A stretch of DNA of 64,000 nucleotides from contig NW_026262690.1 in NCBI RefSeq assembly GCF_021869535.1, forward strand, positions 11,147,501-11,211,500, written 5' to 3'. The notes below the pieces were generated by a model. The model searched no databases, was not told where the DNA came from, and saw nothing but the letters and a program-made list of their open reading frames with translations. Position 1 is the first letter of the stretch. Each line of letters begins with the position of its first letter. This document shows, piece by piece, positions 39,401 through 42,400 of the stretch. The translations under genes were made by a program, and so were the position numbers. The DNA comes from Mytilus californianus. Taxonomy: Eukaryota; Mollusca; Bivalvia; Mytilida; Mytilidae.

Positions 39401-42400
39401 ATCAAACAGATGTAAAACTTATATTTCAATGAACTTAGATGCACTTCTTATAATGTATATCTTTGTTAGTTATAGAAGAGCTGATCATGACCGTTGTCTA
39501 ACTGTAAAGATTTATATTTCAGTGATATACGTGTATGCATTTAGTGGATTTCTGGTATTAGTAGTATTGATTACAATAGTAGTTCTGATAATATACAGGA
39601 AGAAAATGAAAAAGTAAGTTTATTTACATTTGTTCACATGAAATCTACTGTATAAGTGTTTAGGTACCATAAATTTAACTCTATTGAAACTTCTTGTATA
39701 ACCCTTTTTTATTATACCTCGTTTTAATAGAAAGGACTATACTGGTTTATCACCGTAGCAACAAATCAGAGCTTTTTGATATTTGGTACCTTTTGTCATT
39801 TTGGTCAGTTTTACTGTGTAACATATTTTGTTTACTTATCTAATTCCTGATTACCATATACCTCCAAATTGCTACATATTTTAAAAATAGAAATTTCTTT
39901 TGCATTTTCATAAGTAGGTACAAATCATGTGATATTTTGTACCAAGTTTTAAGTACTGGTAGGCTAAAGTGTGTACTTATCTCAGTGTTTTATCAGTAAA
40001 ATTTGGGAAATGTGATCTAACATGATCTAACAAAGAACGTCTTTTAAATTATAGATTCATTAAAATTTCCCAATTAAATTATCCCAGTTATTCATATGAA
40101 GCTGACTTCATATAGGAACTTCTTAGAAAGAAAGAAAAGAAGTTAGCAGTATCCTTTAACTTTACTTTCCGCTATATAGATGATGTTCTTTCACTTAATA
40201 ATTCAAAATTTGATGACTTTGTTGAACGCATCTGTCCCATCGAATTTGAGATAAAGGATACACAGATACAATTAAGTCTGCCTCATATCTTGACTTACAT
40301 CTAGAAATTGACAGTAAGGGTCGGTTGAGAACAAAACTTTGCTACAAAAGAGATGATTTCAGTCTTTAGTTTTCAATGTTGTGTTTTGTGGACTGCTGTT
40401 TGTTTGTCTTATTTTGTTTTTGTCAAGGCGTTGTCAGTTTATTTTTGACTTGTAGTCCCTTTGGTATCTTTCGCCTCTTTTTTTTCCCCAAAAAATGGTA
40501 AAAGTTGCATTAAGGTTTTTAGTAGAAAAATTAGTTGTGCCCCCAATAAAGGTTCTTAGCTTATGCACTGTCAGTGTGGGTTGTTGTTACAAGTAAATAT
40601 ATAGTAGTCGGCAACTACCCTTTTCAACGCTCCCGCACTTTAATTTCCTAAAACTGCCAGTTCTTGAGCAGCCATTATTCAATCAACCGATGAATCTGCA
40701 GAGATATTTGACAAAATAACATAGATTTTCTGTATGCAAAGTCCACTATTGGTAGGAAGGAGGTGTGCTAAGAACTTTTTCCAGTCAAAGAAATTAGATA
40801 TTACAAAATCAGATAATTTTAGCTTAAAGATAATAGTCAAGTGTGTAATTGTTAAGTAAATTGTAATGTCTTTGAAATATTACGAATATTTTACGCACAT
40901 TTAAGTCGAAATATGTACAAAAAAAAATACAAAAATTTTAATTCAAAAAAAATCATTCAGGGCACCGCAAAACCGTGTTCTTTTATGCTTTTGTTGCTTT
41001 CAGTGTAAAATTGTAATGTTGACTGCCAAATATTTAAGTCCATTCATCATTACAATACGAAAAGAATCAAACTTTTGTCTTTAAATAATTCCTTGATCTT
41101 GTAGAAGCTTCTGTCAAATTTCCATAACACTCCATATGGTATAACGAGGCAAAGCGTGATTTAAAAAAAATAATCCCAGGCTGTATCCATTCAGCCAAAT
41201 ACTGAAAAAATGAGAAAAACAAATATTTAAAAAAAATCAACCCTAAAGCTTTCTCCAAAGATTGATTAAATTACAAAAAGGTTGCCAAAGTTATCGATGT
41301 CTCAAAACATTATATCCAGTCACAATCTTAATGTTTAAGACACATTAGCTGCGAGGTTGACAAAAAATCATAATACGATTGTTTTATATCAAACATTTTC
41401 ATAAGCGGAAATGTGAAATAAGCAGATGTTTTGGTTAATTTTATAAAACTTAGCTAAAAAACATTGCTGATGTATTATTGGCTTATTGTTTGACTCCGTA
41501 TGGGCGACGCATGTGTTAAGTATGTTAATTCATTTTGGGGCCCTTTATAGCTTGCTGTTCGGTGTTGAAGGCCGTACTTTGACCTATAATTGTTTACTCA
41601 TTACACATTGTGACTTGGATGGAGAGTTGTCGCATTGGCACTCATACTACATCTTCTTATTTCTAATTACTAGTAGTTATTAAAAGGGAGAGCGGGTCAA
41701 CATTGGAAAGTTAAACAAGGCAGTAGTCGAGAGGAACCCTTTCGATCTTCTGTATGGTTGATTAGATGGCGTTTAGTCTTAAATACGCCCCAAACGTCGA
41801 TAATCATATCGAGTCCTTGCATTGTTAATTGTTAATGACTTTTTATAATTTGGATAGACGTTTTAGTATGTTATAAATTAAAAATGAGAATTTGAATCGA
41901 ATCGGCGAACATGATTTTGATTGCTCATGCCCCATTTTATTGCAAAAAAATACGTCCTTTTTTTGTGAAAATTCACAAAAAACAATTCATTACTGACAAA
42001 TTTAAAGTGAAGGATTTAAATCAATTCAAAGTTTATTGCAACCGATGACAAATCAAAACAATACACAAAAATATCATATTTCTGCCTCAGCCTTAAAAAT
42101 CGCCTTCTTGCCACAAATGATATTGTATTAGGGTATCCAATCTAATATGTCGCATTATTTGTCGCTTTATTAAATGAACGCCAGTTGGTATGCTGATATC
42201 TGTTGCAACATCGTTAATTCAATGATTACGAAACAACAACGAAGAACCAATATTGACAACGCGCTGTACAAAGTTGAACACCATCTTAAAATTCAAAGTG
42301 ACAATAGAACTTGCCTGGCTGGATAAAAAAAAACTTCACCACACACTGCACCTAAATTTAGACCCCACCACCGTTGTCGACGCCAACAATGTAATGAAGG

